From NCBI GenBank assembly GCA_963737145.1, contig CAVTRO010000001.1, positions 186,001 through 250,000 of the forward strand: a DNA stretch of 64,000 nt. Direction: 5' to 3'. Source of the DNA: AP-15 sp963737145. Lineage in GTDB: Bacteria; Pseudomonadota; Alphaproteobacteria; ATCC43930; CGMCC-115725. A program made the translations under genes and the position numbers. Position 1 is the first letter of the stretch. Each line of letters starts with the position of its first letter. Of the stretch, positions 55,221-63,637 are shown piece by piece. The notes below the pieces were generated by a model. That model was not told the origin of the DNA. It ran no database searches and worked only from the letters and a program-made list of their open reading frames with translations.

Positions 55221-55298
55221 GTCACCCCCGCGAAGGCGGGGGTCCAGGGCAATCGCTGGAGCCCTCCGACCCTGGATTCCCGCTTCCGCGGGAATGAC
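55221..55298. repeat. Interspersed palindromic repeat, family A (copy 3)
   Basis: GTCACCCCCGCGAAGGCGGG at one side and ATTCCCGCTTCCGCGGGAAT at the other. It separates the peptide-binding protein gene from dppB inside the operon, a place where hairpins often let the binding protein be made in excess. Confidence 0.85.
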
Positions 55299-55339
55299 GT
55301 AAGGGCGGGTGCTATCCGAACAATCATCGTCGGTCGCAC

Positions 55340-56923
55340 CTAGGCGCTCTTGATCGTGATGTCCTCGAAGGGCGCGGTATAGGCGAAACCGGCAATCAGG
55401 CCGAAAGCCAACTCGCCGACCCGCGGGCCGACCCCGTTGAGAAAGCCGAGCTGCCAGATCGGAGCGTAGATCGCCTTCTCGTGGACGAGCTGCTGCATCT
55501 TGTCGAGGATCGCCGCGCGCTTCTCGTGGTCGGTCTCGTCGGCCTGCTGCGGGTAGAGTTCGTCGATGTCGGGATAGCTCCCATATAAGTACGCGCCGCC
55601 CTTGACGACGAACGAGGCGAGCCGCGTCGCGGCATTGCCGAAGGCGCCGCTCGCGCCTTGAACGATGCCGCGGGTGTATTTCTTGTCCGCGTAACCGGCG
55701 AAGAACGCGGCCCGTTCGATCGGCTGCAGCTGCACCCGGATGCCGATCTGCTGAAAATTGTCGACCGACACCTCGGCCATGTTGGCGTATGAACTGTCGC
55801 AATACATCAGCCCGGCGTCAAAACCGTTGGGATACCCTGCATCCGCAAGCAGCTTTTTTGCTTTCGCCGGATCGTAAACCGCAGCCGGCGGCTGCCAATA
55901 ATAATCAAAGGTGTAAGGGATGATGCTGTTGGTGATTTTGCAGTAGCCGAGGAACAGCGCCTGGCTCATGCCCTCGCGGTCGATCGCCAGGTTAGCGGCC
56001 TGACGAACCTGCAGTTTGTTCCACGGAGATTTCGGGTCCCACTGTTCGGGGAAGTAGAGCCAGTTCGGCGCCTGCAGCACCACCGGCTTGAGCGTGAGGC
56101 CCGGCGAACGGCGCAGTTCCTCGGCGAGTTCGCTGCGGATAGAGTAGGCAATGTCGACCTCGCCGCGCTTCAGCGCGGCGAGGCGCGTCGCCTCGTCGGG
56201 GATCACCTTCATTACCAGGCGCTTGACGCTCGGGGTTTTGCGCCAATACCCGTCGAAAGCCTCCAGCACCAGCTCGACGCCGGGAGTGAACGAGACGAAT
56301 TTGTAAGGTCCGGCGCCGATCGGCGCCTTCTTGAAGCCATCGTCGCCAACTTGCTCGACATATTTCTTCGGCACGATCCAGCCCGAGCCGGTGGCCGTGG
56401 AATAAAACGTGATGAAGTCGGGCCACGGCTTCTTCAGCTTGAAGCGGACATGTTGCGGGTCGGGTGTCTCGATTGCCGCCACATTGTCCTTCATCAGCTG
56501 GTGCGCCGCACCGTGGTAGCGCTCGAACGAGAATTTCACGTCCTCGGCAGCCACGGGCTCGCCGTTGTGAAACTTCACGTCTTTACGCAACACGAAGTCA
56601 TAGCTGAGCCCGTCCGGCGACGCCGTCCACGACTCGGCGAGGCACGGCGTCTGGGTCTTGCCCGGCATCGGCTTCACCATCGCGTCGTGCAATGCGTAGA
56701 GCACCATGTAGGGGGTGATGATCCCTTGCGTCTCGGCCGGGTCGAACCAGGTCGGGGCCAAAGAGACGTGAATGGCCCAGGTCAGCTGGCCGCTCGGAGC
56801 GGCGGCCCACGCGATGCCGGGAGCGCCGCTCGCAAACCCGAGGGCGGTCAGCGCGAGAACCTCCCGACGCGTCAGATCAGGTTGTTTCGAAAAGCGGTTT
56901 CGTGTGCTGCCGTGCGACCCCAT
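55340..56923 (-). CDS. Peptide ABC substrate-binding protein (family 5, DppA/OppA type)
   Basis: About 527 residues. The leader has a Tat-like twin-Arg look (LTRREVLALTALGFASG) and ends near AWAAAPSGQL. LAESWTASPDGLSYDFVLRK then DVKFHNGEPVAAEDVKFSFE is the family 5 signature. The C-terminal part has GFDAGLMYCDSSYANMAEVS and KMQQLVHEKAIYAPIWQLGF. ATG 56923 has GGAGGAGG just upstream. Ligand class (dipeptide, oligopeptide, glutathione, other) cannot be read. It heads the operon and diverges from the dehydrogenase genes. Confidence 0.9.
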   Translation of the reverse strand: MGSHGSTRNRFSKQPDLTRREVLALTALGFASGAPGIAWAAAPSGQLTWAIHVSLAPTWFDPAETQGIITPYMVLYALHDAMVKPMPGKTQTPCLAESWTASPDGLSYDFVLRKDVKFHNGEPVAAEDVKFSFERYHGAAHQLMKDNVAAIETPDPQHVRFKLKKPWPDFITFYSTATGSGWIVPKKYVEQVGDDGFKKAPIGAGPYKFVSFTPGVELVLEAFDGYWRKTPSVKRLVMKVIPDEATRLAALKRGEVDIAYSIRSELAEELRRSPGLTLKPVVLQAPNWLYFPEQWDPKSPWNKLQVRQAANLAIDREGMSQALFLGYCKITNSIIPYTFDYYWQPPAAVYDPAKAKKLLADAGYPNGFDAGLMYCDSSYANMAEVSVDNFQQIGIRVQLQPIERAAFFAGYADKKYTRGIVQGASGAFGNAATRLASFVVKGGAYLYGSYPDIDELYPQQADETDHEKRAAILDKMQQLVHEKAIYAPIWQLGFLNGVGPRVGELAFGLIAGFAYTAPFEDITIKSA

Positions 56924-57085
56924 CAAACCTCCTCCACATCGCGGCCCTCTCGGGTGAGCCTTGCTCGGGAACCTAGAACACTACTGCGAAAATGTCTCCA
57001 CGTTTCGGCTCCAGCGGCCGGCCGCCGGTTGTCTCGATCCACGCGGCGGGTTAGCTTTCTCGCCTGGTATCGAGAGGCAAGTCCG

Positions 57086-58012
57086 ATGCGGCTGGGTTTT
57101 GTCGGCACGGGGACGATGGGTGCGCCGATGGCCGGCTGTCTGATCGATGCCGGCCACCGGCTGACGGTGTACGACATCAGGCCCGATGCGACAGCAGCGC
57201 TTTGCAACCGCGGCGCCCGCTCGGTGGAAAATCCGGCTGCCGTCGCCCGCAACAGCGAGGTGGTGTTCACCTCGCTGCCCGGCCCGACCGAGGTGGAGCG
57301 TGCTGCGCTCGACCCGGCGGACGGGATTCTCGCCGGGTTGCGACAGGGCGGCGCCTACATCGATATGACGACCAATGCGCCGGCGGTGGCGCGGCGGGTC
57401 GCCGAGGCTTGCCGGGCGCGCGGCGTCGACATGCTCGACGCGCCGGTCAGCGGGCGCCCCCCGACGATGACGATCATGGTCGGCGGCGACGAGGCGGTCT
57501 TTGCGCGCTACCGGCCGCTACTCGCGGCGATGGCCGGGAACATTTTCCATGTCGGCGGGCCGGGGGCCGGCTGCACCGCCAAGCTGGTCACCCAGTATCT
57601 CGGTTACACCAATTTCGTCGCGGCGCTCGAAGGCATGCTGATCGGCGCCAAGGCGGGGATCGACCTCGGCGTCTTGGCGCAGATCGTTCCGGTGAGCGCC
57701 GGTGCCAGCCGGACCTTCGACAACATCCCGCGCTCGGTCTTGCCGGGCACATTCACCGCCGGCGGAACCCTCGACATTGTCGCGAAAGATCTGCAGCTCG
57801 CTCGCGATCTCGCGCGGGAGGTCGGTGCGCCGGCCCATCTCGGGCTCCTCGCGCATGACGTACTGAGCCGAGCCCAGGCGCAGGGCTGGGGGCAGGAAGG
57901 CTTCCCGATCGCCGCGCGGATCATCGAGGCGATGGCCGGCGCCGAGCTTCGCGCGCCGGCGACCGAGGTCGCCGCCTATCAGATGCAAGACCCGAGACGC
58001 GGTAGAACCTAG
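57086..58012 (+). CDS. 3-hydroxyisobutyrate-dehydrogenase-family NAD(P) enzyme
   Basis: A 308-residue beta-hydroxyacid dehydrogenase. NAD motif MRLGFVGTGTMGAPMAGCLI; substrate motif DAPVSGRPPTMTIMVGGDE; catalytic Lys in GCTAKLVTQYLGYTNFVAAL; the C-terminal KDLQLARDLAREVGAPAHLG. Substrates in this family are 3-hydroxyisobutyrate, tartronate semialdehyde, or similar 3-hydroxyacids. ATG 57086 has AGAGG about 9 bases before; upstream codons in the same frame are not conserved. The next dehydrogenase follows after 36 bases. Confidence 0.9.
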   Translation: MRLGFVGTGTMGAPMAGCLIDAGHRLTVYDIRPDATAALCNRGARSVENPAAVARNSEVVFTSLPGPTEVERAALDPADGILAGLRQGGAYIDMTTNAPAVARRVAEACRARGVDMLDAPVSGRPPTMTIMVGGDEAVFARYRPLLAAMAGNIFHVGGPGAGCTAKLVTQYLGYTNFVAALEGMLIGAKAGIDLGVLAQIVPVSAGASRTFDNIPRSVLPGTFTAGGTLDIVAKDLQLARDLAREVGAPAHLGLLAHDVLSRAQAQGWGQEGFPIAARIIEAMAGAELRAPATEVAAYQMQDPRRGRT

Positions 58013-58048
58013 GCCGAACCGATATCCCAACCTATCCGAGGACCGAAA

Positions 58049-59044
58049 ATGGCGACCAGCACCACCGGGACCAACAGAAAAAAGCTCCTGCTGCCGACGA
58101 CGTTGTCCAAGGCCGGATGGGCGCTCGTCGAGGCCCGTGACGATGTCGAGGGGGTCTCGTTTCAACCGACCGTGACTAAGGCCGAATTGCACCAGCTACT
58201 GGAAGATGTCTCCGGCGTGGCGCTTGGCGTTCAGCCGTTCAGCGATCCCGAGCTCGACGCGGCGTCTTCGCTCGAGGTCGTCTCGCGCATCGGCGTCGGC
58301 TATGACGCGGTCGACGTGCCGGCGCTGACCCGCCGCAAGATCCCGTTGATGATCGGCGGCACCGCCAATTCGGTCTCCGTCGCCGAGGCCGGGGTGTTCC
58401 TGATCATGTCTTTGGCGCGGCGCGGCGCTGCGATGGACCGGCTCGTGCGTGAAGGGCGCTGGCACGACCGCTACAAGGAAATGCCGGTCGACCTTTATGG
58501 CAAGACCGTGCTGATTGTCGGCTTCGGCAAAATCGGCACGCGCGCCGCGAAACGCTACGCCGCGATGGAAATGCATGTCCTGGTGTTTGACCCCTACATC
58601 TATTCCGAGACGATCCGCGGCATGGGCTACGAGCCGGTGCAGGACCTCGACGCCGCGGTGGCGCGCGCCGATTTCATCACGATCCACTGCCCGAAAACGC
58701 CGGAAACGGTGGGTCTCTTCGACGCTGCGCGGTTGGGGCACATGAAACGCACCGCCTTCATCGTCAACACCGCGCGCGGCGGCATCATCGACGAGAAGGC
58801 GCTCTATGACGCGCTGAAAGGGAACCGCATCGCCGGCGCCGCGCTCGACGTCTTCGACCAGGAGCCAACCCCGCAGGACAACCCGCTCCTCACCTTGCCG
58901 AACTTCATCGCCGCCCCGCACGTCGCGGGCGTCACGCGCGAGGCGGTCGACCGCATGGGCGTCGCAGCCGTCGAAAACATCCTCAGCGTCCTCGACGGCA
59001 AGCCGATCCGCGACAACGTCATAAACAAGGAAGTGCTGGATTAA
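58049..59044 (+). CDS. D-2-hydroxyacid dehydrogenase (SerA-like)
   Basis: A 331-residue D-isomer-specific dehydrogenase. The NAD motif is VLIVGFGKIGTRAAKRYAAM; the active-site Arg in FIVNTARGGIIDEKALYDAL, the Glu in LDVFDQEPTPQDNPLL and the His in FIAAPHVAGVTREAVDRMGV are all present. It resembles phosphoglycerate dehydrogenase without the ACT domain, so it is probably catabolic or acts on other 2-hydroxyacids. The pair with the upstream 3-hydroxyacid enzyme suggests a common carbon source. Confidence 0.92.
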   Translation: MATSTTGTNRKKLLLPTTLSKAGWALVEARDDVEGVSFQPTVTKAELHQLLEDVSGVALGVQPFSDPELDAASSLEVVSRIGVGYDAVDVPALTRRKIPLMIGGTANSVSVAEAGVFLIMSLARRGAAMDRLVREGRWHDRYKEMPVDLYGKTVLIVGFGKIGTRAAKRYAAMEMHVLVFDPYIYSETIRGMGYEPVQDLDAAVARADFITIHCPKTPETVGLFDAARLGHMKRTAFIVNTARGGIIDEKALYDALKGNRIAGAALDVFDQEPTPQDNPLLTLPNFIAAPHVAGVTREAVDRMGVAAVENILSVLDGKPIRDNVINKEVLD

Positions 59045-59068
59045 GCAGCAGGGGGCATGAGCGGGTCC

Positions 59069-59499
59069 TCAGGCGGCAGTCGCCGTCAGATGGCCGCGCG
59101 CGGCGTAGTCGAGAATACGCCGGTCGCGGGTCACCACCGTGGCATTCGCCACCCGCGCCGTGGCGACGATCAGCCGGTCGGCCGGGTCGCGATGAAACGC
59201 CTCGGGCAGAGAGCACGCCTCGACTGCGACTTGCGGCAGCAGCGGCTCGATTGACAGCCCGGGGCGGATACCGCTTCCATTATCCACTGCGCCAGCGGTC
59301 GGCCAAGAGCAACGCGGCCGTGCGACGCTAAAAAAGCGGCCTCCCAAACCGATATCGCCGCGATCCTGAGGAGGCCCGAGGCGGCGGCGCGGTTGATCAC
59401 GTTTCGCCCGCTGATCGCCAACTCGGCATCCGCCAGCATGAACCAGATCCACACATGCGTGTCCAGCAACAGCGCGTGTGGCTCAGACGTTCTCGGCAC
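59069..59499 (-). CDS. PIN-domain toxin (VapC-like), one-base loss near 59261
   Basis: A PIN-domain RNase toxin. The first Asp is in ALLLDTHVWIWFMLAD, the next acid region in ISVWEAAFLASHGRVAL and, after the phase change, DPADRLIVATARVANATVVT then RDRRILDY with the last acids. Restoring one G in the C/G run at 59258-59264 gives MEAVSAPGLSIEPLLPQVAV. About 143 residues from a GTG at 59499, overlapping the antitoxin end by 17 bases, as usual for toxin-antitoxin pairs. Confidence 0.83.
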
Positions 59500-59731
59500 C
59501 GCCGTTCCATCCCGCATCCTCGATCGGGCTGATGATGTCGCCGCTAATCTTGGCCGTTCCCGCCATGTAACCAAAGAGGTCTATCGCCGCCGGTTCGTCC
59601 ACCGGCACCAGCTTGGCGACCGGTTTGCCTCTCTTGGTGATAATGATCGGCCTCCGCTCCCGAGCGACCTCATCCATCAGGCGCAAACAGTTGGCCTTGA
59701 AGTCCGCTGCGGCAATATGCCTGTTGTCCAT
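59483..59731 (-). CDS. Phd/YefM-family antitoxin
   Basis: An 82-residue antitoxin. AAADFKANCLRLMDEVARER then RPIIITKRGKPVAKLVPVDE is the Phd DNA-binding fold; the C-terminal part (LFGYMAGTAKISGDIISPIE) wraps the toxin. It precedes the PIN toxin. It likely represses its own promoter. Confidence 0.88.
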   Translation of the reverse strand: MDNRHIAAADFKANCLRLMDEVARERRPIIITKRGKPVAKLVPVDEPAAIDLFGYMAGTAKISGDIISPIEDAGWNGGAENV

Positions 59732-59946
59732 AATCTTCTATCCACAGGTCATCTCAATTTGACCATATGGGCCAGAGCACCCTCCCCGCAAGGCTGGCAG
59801 CTATCCGGCCAGCACTGGGTGGCGCCAAGAGGTCGATTTTTCATTCTATGGTGACGCTCTGATCGGAGTAATTTATGCGGATCGAGTAGCAGCCTTCATT
59901 CACGGTCCACCGGCGGATCGTATAGCTGCGCAAGCCCGCCGCATCT

Positions 59947-60183
59947 TACTACCGGCTGCCGCTGCCGCATCACAAGCACGTGAAGTCGACCAACAGGCTC
60001 GAGCGGCTGAACCAGGAGCTCAAGCGCCGCACACACGTGGTGCGCATCTTCCCCAACGCCGAGAGCTGTCTGCGGCTGGTGCGGGCGCTCGCCGCGAGAC
60101 CCACCAGAATTGGCTCGAAGGCACGCGCTACCTCAACATGGACCGCTTGGCGAGCACAAGGAGGCGCTGCGGCGCGCGGCATG
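59947..60183 (+). pseudogene. IS256-family transposase, C-terminal remnant
   Basis: YYRLPLPHHKHVKSTNRLER then LNQELKRRTHVVRIFPNAES and CLRLVRAL is the conserved end of IS256/mutator transposases. The following ETHQNWLEGTRYLNMDRLA and EHKEALRRAA stop come from the other two frames, so at least two shifts are present, ending with the TGA at about 60181. The catalytic N-terminal part and both terminal inverted repeats are missing. It is a remnant, not an active element. Confidence 0.8.
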
Positions 60184-60515
60184 ATCAGCAGGGTCCCGAC
60201 CTGCCCGAGCGCGGCGCCGTGCTCGCCGCCGTCAAGACCGCTGCGCGCGGCGCCACCCCGGGGGCTTGGTTCGTTGCAGTGAACGCTTCCCGGGGCAGCG
60301 CAGCAGCGGTCGCTTACTGCTGTTTCACGCGGGACCCGGTGCTGCCCCCTCTATCGTCATGCCCAGGGGTTTGACCAGATCAGAGCGGGTCATCCGGCGG
60401 CTAGTCTGTTATCGTTAACCAGAGCAAATTGCTGCGGACGCTACCCCGGTGTTACTCAGGAGTGATTACGCCGGCAACCCTGGTGGTAATTCCACCCCTA
60501 AATAATTGACATGTT
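60184..60515. other. Non-coding stretch between the transposase remnant and tRNA-Met
   Basis: 332 bases with no convincing gene, promoter or terminator. Composition is less GC-rich towards the tRNA. With the remnant it forms the accessory patch at the tRNA 3' end. Confidence 0.4.
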
Positions 60516-60592
60516 TGGTAGCGGGAGAGGGATTTGAACCCCCGACCTTGGGATTATGATTCCCCTGCTCTAACCAGCTGAGCTATCCCGCC
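60516..60592 (-). tRNA. tRNA-Met (anticodon CAU)
   Basis: On the minus strand GGCGGGA-TA-GCTC starts a full cloverleaf: D arm GCTC/GAGC, anticodon loop ATCATAA with CAT, T arm GGGGG/CCCTC with TTCAAAT, acceptor end TCCCGCT-A-CCA with CCA encoded. G1 faces U72, and the anticodon stem has a G27/A43 mismatch. The body looks like elongator tRNA-Met; a lysidine-modified tRNA-Ile2 also has CAU and cannot be fully excluded, since its anticodon stem is similar. Confidence 0.9.
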
Positions 60593-61739
60593 ACAGGGGG
60601 TCGGATATAAGAGGCGGGCGCGGATGGGTCAAGCTGGGCCGGTGTATCCATCCGCCGCCGAGCACCCGGTCGCCGTCGTAGAGCACCGCCGCCTGGCCCG
60701 GCGAGACCGCACCGGCCGGCGCATCGAGGACGAGTTCGGCCTCCCCGGCGCGCGAGCCGAGGTAGAGCCTTGCCGGTACCGGCGGCTGCGTCGAGCGAAG
60801 TTTCGCCACCACCGGCATGCCTTCGGCCGCTGGCGCACCGAGCCAATTGAGCTCGCCGAGAGAAATTCGGGTCTCGGCCAATCCGGCTCGCGGACCGACG
60901 ACGACGCGCCGCCCTTCGGGCTCGATCTTCAGCACATAGAGCGGCTTGTCGGCGGCGATCCCGAGCCCCTTGCGCTGCCCGACGGTAAAATGGGCGATGC
61001 CGTTATGCCTTCCGAGCACGCGCCCTCTGCGGTCGACGATGTCGCCCGGCTCCCCAGCCTCGGGCCGCAGTCGCTCGACGAGACGAGCGTAGGATCCGTT
61101 CGGCACAAAGCAGATGTCCTGACTGTCGGGCTTGTCCGCGATCGGCAGGCCGAAATGCCGCGCCAAGGCACGTGTCGTGTGCTTGGTGAGCTCGCCCAAT
61201 GGAAACCGCAGGAACTCGAGCTCCTCTCGCTTCGTGGCAAACAGGAAATAGCTCTGGTCGCGCGCCGCGTCGGAAGCGCGGTGGAGTTCTGGCCCCTCCG
61301 CGCCGCCAACCCGGCGGGCATAATGCCCGGTAGCCAACGCCGAGGCACCGAGATCCCGCGCCACACTCAGCAGATCGCGGAATTTGACCCGCTGATTGCA
61401 GCGGATGCACGGGACCGGCGTCTCGCCTCGGGCGTAGCTGTCGACAAAATCGTCGATGACCGCAGCCCGGAAGCGGCTCTCGTAATCGAGCACATAATGC
61501 GGGATGCCGAGGCGCTCGGCGACCCGAGATGCATCGTAGATGTCGCGGCCGGCGCAGCAGGCGCCGCTGCGCCCCACGGCCGCACCGTGGTCGTAGAGTT
61601 GCAGCGTGATGCCGACAACCTCATACCCGCGCTCGACCAGCAGGGCCGCGGTCACCGACGAGTCGACCCCGCCAGACATCGCGACGACCACCCGGTGGCT
61701 GCCCGGGTCCCCCGGCAGATCGAAGTCGGACCGGCTCAC
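60570..61739 (-). CDS. mnmA: MnmA, tRNA-specific 2-thiouridylase
   Basis: About 389 residues. PP-loop VVVAMSGGVDSSVTAALLVE; catalytic cysteines in PVPCIRCNQRVKF and KPDSQDICFVPNGSY; HNGIAHFTVGQRKGLGIAAD. It makes s2U34 in Lys, Glu and Gln tRNAs using sulfur passed from IscS. I chose the GTG at 61739, overlapping the tenA stop as GTGA with GGAGG 7 bases before. The family usually ends near RVLGGGWI; here about 24 codons follow and the stop lies inside the tRNA gene (23-base overlap). Confidence 0.93.
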   Translation of the reverse strand: MSRSDFDLPGDPGSHRVVVAMSGGVDSSVTAALLVERGYEVVGITLQLYDHGAAVGRSGACCAGRDIYDASRVAERLGIPHYVLDYESRFRAAVIDDFVDSYARGETPVPCIRCNQRVKFRDLLSVARDLGASALATGHYARRVGGAEGPELHRASDAARDQSYFLFATKREELEFLRFPLGELTKHTTRALARHFGLPIADKPDSQDICFVPNGSYARLVERLRPEAGEPGDIVDRRGRVLGRHNGIAHFTVGQRKGLGIAADKPLYVLKIEPEGRRVVVGPRAGLAETRISLGELNWLGAPAAEGMPVVAKLRSTQPPVPARLYLGSRAGEAELVLDAPAGAVSPGQAAVLYDGDRVLGGGWIHRPSLTHPRPPLISDPLWRDSSAG

Positions 61740-62410
61740 GACCGCGCCTCCAACCCCATCTGCCAAAAATCCGCCTCCAGCCGGGCGGCGGCGGCAAAAA
61801 TGGCGGTGAGAGAGGGAAAGCGCCCTTCACCGCTGCGCCGAGCAAACTGCTCGTCGAGCGCCGCCGCTGCCTCGCGAGCCAACTCCTGGTAATCCGACCC
61901 GGCATACATTTCCAGCCATTCGCGGTACGGGTTGCCTTCGAGCCGGGTCGTGGGATCGCTGACCCGCTCTGCCGCGATGACGGCATAGCCAACAATGCAC
62001 GGTGCGAGCGCCACTTCGAGATCGAGCCGGTCGCCGGCGAGACCGCGGTCGAGCACAAAGCGAGTATAGGCAATCGTTGCTTGCGCCTCCGGCTCGCTCG
62101 CCAGCGCCACTTCAGACAACCCCCAGCCGCGGCAATAGTCGATATGGAGCCCTATCTCGACATCGAGGGTGGCGGCGACGAGGCGCTGCGCGCGGCGCAT
62201 CTCGCCAAGCGCATCGGATTTGTAAATCGCCAAGCCCCACGCGCGCGCGAAATGGATCAAAAAAAGATAATCCTGCACCAGATAGCGTCGGAAGCATGCC
62301 TCGGGCAGTTCGCCGCTGGCCAGCAGGAGCACAAACGGGTGGCGGATATAGCCGCGCCAGTCCGGATCGGACGCGGCGACCAGCCGCGGGAAAAGGGCGT
62401 CGGCGGTCAT
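61736..62410 (-). CDS. TenA/thiaminase II-family protein
   Basis: About 224 residues of the all-helical TenA fold: FVLLLASGELPEACFRRYLV then QDYLFLIHFARAWGLAIYKS with the active-site Asp/Tyr region, ALAPCIVGYAVIAAERVSD with the family Cys, and YREWLEMYAGSDYQELAREA. TenA hydrolyses aminopyrimidines for thiamine salvage; some relatives have other roles. Coupled to mnmA by GTGA. Confidence 0.9.
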   Translation of the reverse strand: MTADALFPRLVAASDPDWRGYIRHPFVLLLASGELPEACFRRYLVQDYLFLIHFARAWGLAIYKSDALGEMRRAQRLVAATLDVEIGLHIDYCRGWGLSEVALASEPEAQATIAYTRFVLDRGLAGDRLDLEVALAPCIVGYAVIAAERVSDPTTRLEGNPYREWLEMYAGSDYQELAREAAAALDEQFARRSGEGRFPSLTAIFAAAARLEADFWQMGLEARS

Positions 62411-62427
62411 CGCCTGATGGCCGAAGC

Positions 62428-62760
62428 TCAGCCGAGCAGCAGGTTGCGGGTCGCCGCAGGAAGCTGCACCGTCAAACCGTCCAGCTCCTCGCTGATGACG
62501 ATCTGGCAACCGAGGCGCGACGTTACCGTGAGATTGAACGCCAGATCGAGCATGTCCTCCTCGTCCTCGCTCGCCTCGGTGAGCAACTCGTACCACTGTG
62601 GATCGACGATGACATGACAGGTCGAGCAGGCGAGCGAGCCTTCGCAGGCGCCCTCAATGTCGATGTCGTGGCGGCGCGCGATTTCGAGCACCGACATTCC
62701 GAGCGGCGCGTCGACCTCGCGCCGGGTGCCGTCGCGCTCGATAAAGACCATCTTCGGCAT
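62428..62760 (-). CDS. fdx: Isc-type [2Fe-2S] ferredoxin
   Basis: A 110-residue adrenodoxin-type ferredoxin. Cluster cysteines are in IEGACEGSLACSTCHVIVD (three) and RLGCQIVISEELDGL (fourth). MSVLEIARRHDIDIEGACEG and EDEEDMLDLAFNLTVTSRLG are typical of the isc-linked type. It starts by a TAATG overlap with the HscA-like gene. Confidence 0.94.
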   Translation of the reverse strand: MPKMVFIERDGTRREVDAPLGMSVLEIARRHDIDIEGACEGSLACSTCHVIVDPQWYELLTEASEDEEDMLDLAFNLTVTSRLGCQIVISEELDGLTVQLPAATRNLLLG

Positions 62761-63203
62761 TAGTCGGGCCGCGGCGCCAGGTCTTCAGCGAGAATTGCCG
62801 CGGTCAGCACTGCGCTCGCGCCGGCCGGCAGCTCGGCCCTTCGAATAAGGCGCAACAGCGTCAGCCCCGCCGCCTCGGCAGCCTCGCGCAGTTTGTTCGG
62901 CAAATCGACATCGGCTAACGCGCCGAGGACTAACACGGCATGGCTGACCGGGCGAGCCAGCGCGCGTTCGGCGCGGATCCGCGCCGCTTCGAACAGCTCC
63001 TGCAACTGTGCCTCTCCGGCTGCGGCGTCGGGCACCGCCAAGGCACCCTCGAAGCCCTCGCGATCGCCAAGAACGACCGCGTTGCCGCCCACCGAGAAGG
63101 CAACCTCGACTCCCGCGCCGGCTAGGTCAATGCCGATCGCGGCTCCCGGTGCGCTCGGATCGGCCGGCCCTCCGTCCGGCTCCTCGATCTGGAACAGCTT
63201 CAC
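62760..63203 (-). CDS. Miniature HscA (Hsp70)-like protein
   Basis: A 147-residue protein in the position normally held by hscA. The start MKLFQIEEPDGG then AAIGIDLAGAGVEVAFSV matches the HscA start (MALLQISEPG...AAGIDLGTTNSLVA), but the phosphate loop TTNS is lost. GGNAVVLGDREG matches the next HscA strand. After a shortened middle, SHAVLVLGALADVDLPNKLR then EAAEAAGLTLLRLIRRAELP matches the Hsp70 VVITVPAYFDDAQRQ...[20 protein letters not shown] block. Lobe II and the substrate domain are absent. It has no frameshift and is coupled to fdx, so it is probably expressed. ATPase activity is unlikely. Confidence 0.78.
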   Translation of the reverse strand: MKLFQIEEPDGGPADPSAPGAAIGIDLAGAGVEVAFSVGGNAVVLGDREGFEGALAVPDAAAGEAQLQELFEAARIRAERALARPVSHAVLVLGALADVDLPNKLREAAEAAGLTLLRLIRRAELPAGASAVLTAAILAEDLAPRPD

Positions 63204-63242
63204 GCTAACCCGCCGCGCGCGGCCCCCTAAATTTGCGGCCCG

Positions 63243-63584
63243 TTAAACGTGAAACGACTCGCCGCAGCCGCAGCGGCCCTTCTCGTTAGGGTTGCGGAAG
63301 GTAAACCCGTTCTGCAGCTTCTCCTCGACGTAGTCCATCTCTGTGCCGAGGATGAACATGACCGCTTTCGGATCGACCAGGATCGTCACGCCCTTTTCTT
63401 CGACAATCTCGTCGAACTTGCCCTTCTCGTCGGCATATTCGAGCGTATAGCTGAGGCCCGAGCAGCCGCGCGACCGCACGCCGATGCGAACTCCGACCGA
63501 CGGTTTGCCGCGCTTGGCGAGGAGCGCCTGGATGCGCTGCGCTGCGGCGTCCGTCACCGACAAGGCCTGCTTTCTCGCCATCAC
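63243..63584 (-). CDS. iscA: IscA-type A-carrier protein
   Basis: A 113-residue A-type carrier of the IscA/ErpA/SufA fold. The three cysteines are in VRSRGCSGLSYTLEYA and KGRCGCGESFHV. VTILVDPKAVMFILGTEMDY is the conserved middle. It passes Fe-S clusters to target proteins. It lies between iscS and the HscA-like gene, about 39 bases from the latter. Confidence 0.93.
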   Translation of the reverse strand: MMARKQALSVTDAAAQRIQALLAKRGKPSVGVRIGVRSRGCSGLSYTLEYADEKGKFDEIVEEKGVTILVDPKAVMFILGTEMDYVEEKLQNGFTFRNPNEKGRCGCGESFHV

Positions 63585-63637
63585 TCGATCTCCGAACGCG
63601 AACTATCTAACACCGGCACGAACTAAATCCCGCATGG

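Noticed and set aside
59947..60183. Active insertion sequence
   Set aside because: Only the C-terminal part of the transposase remains, with frame changes and no terminal inverted repeats.
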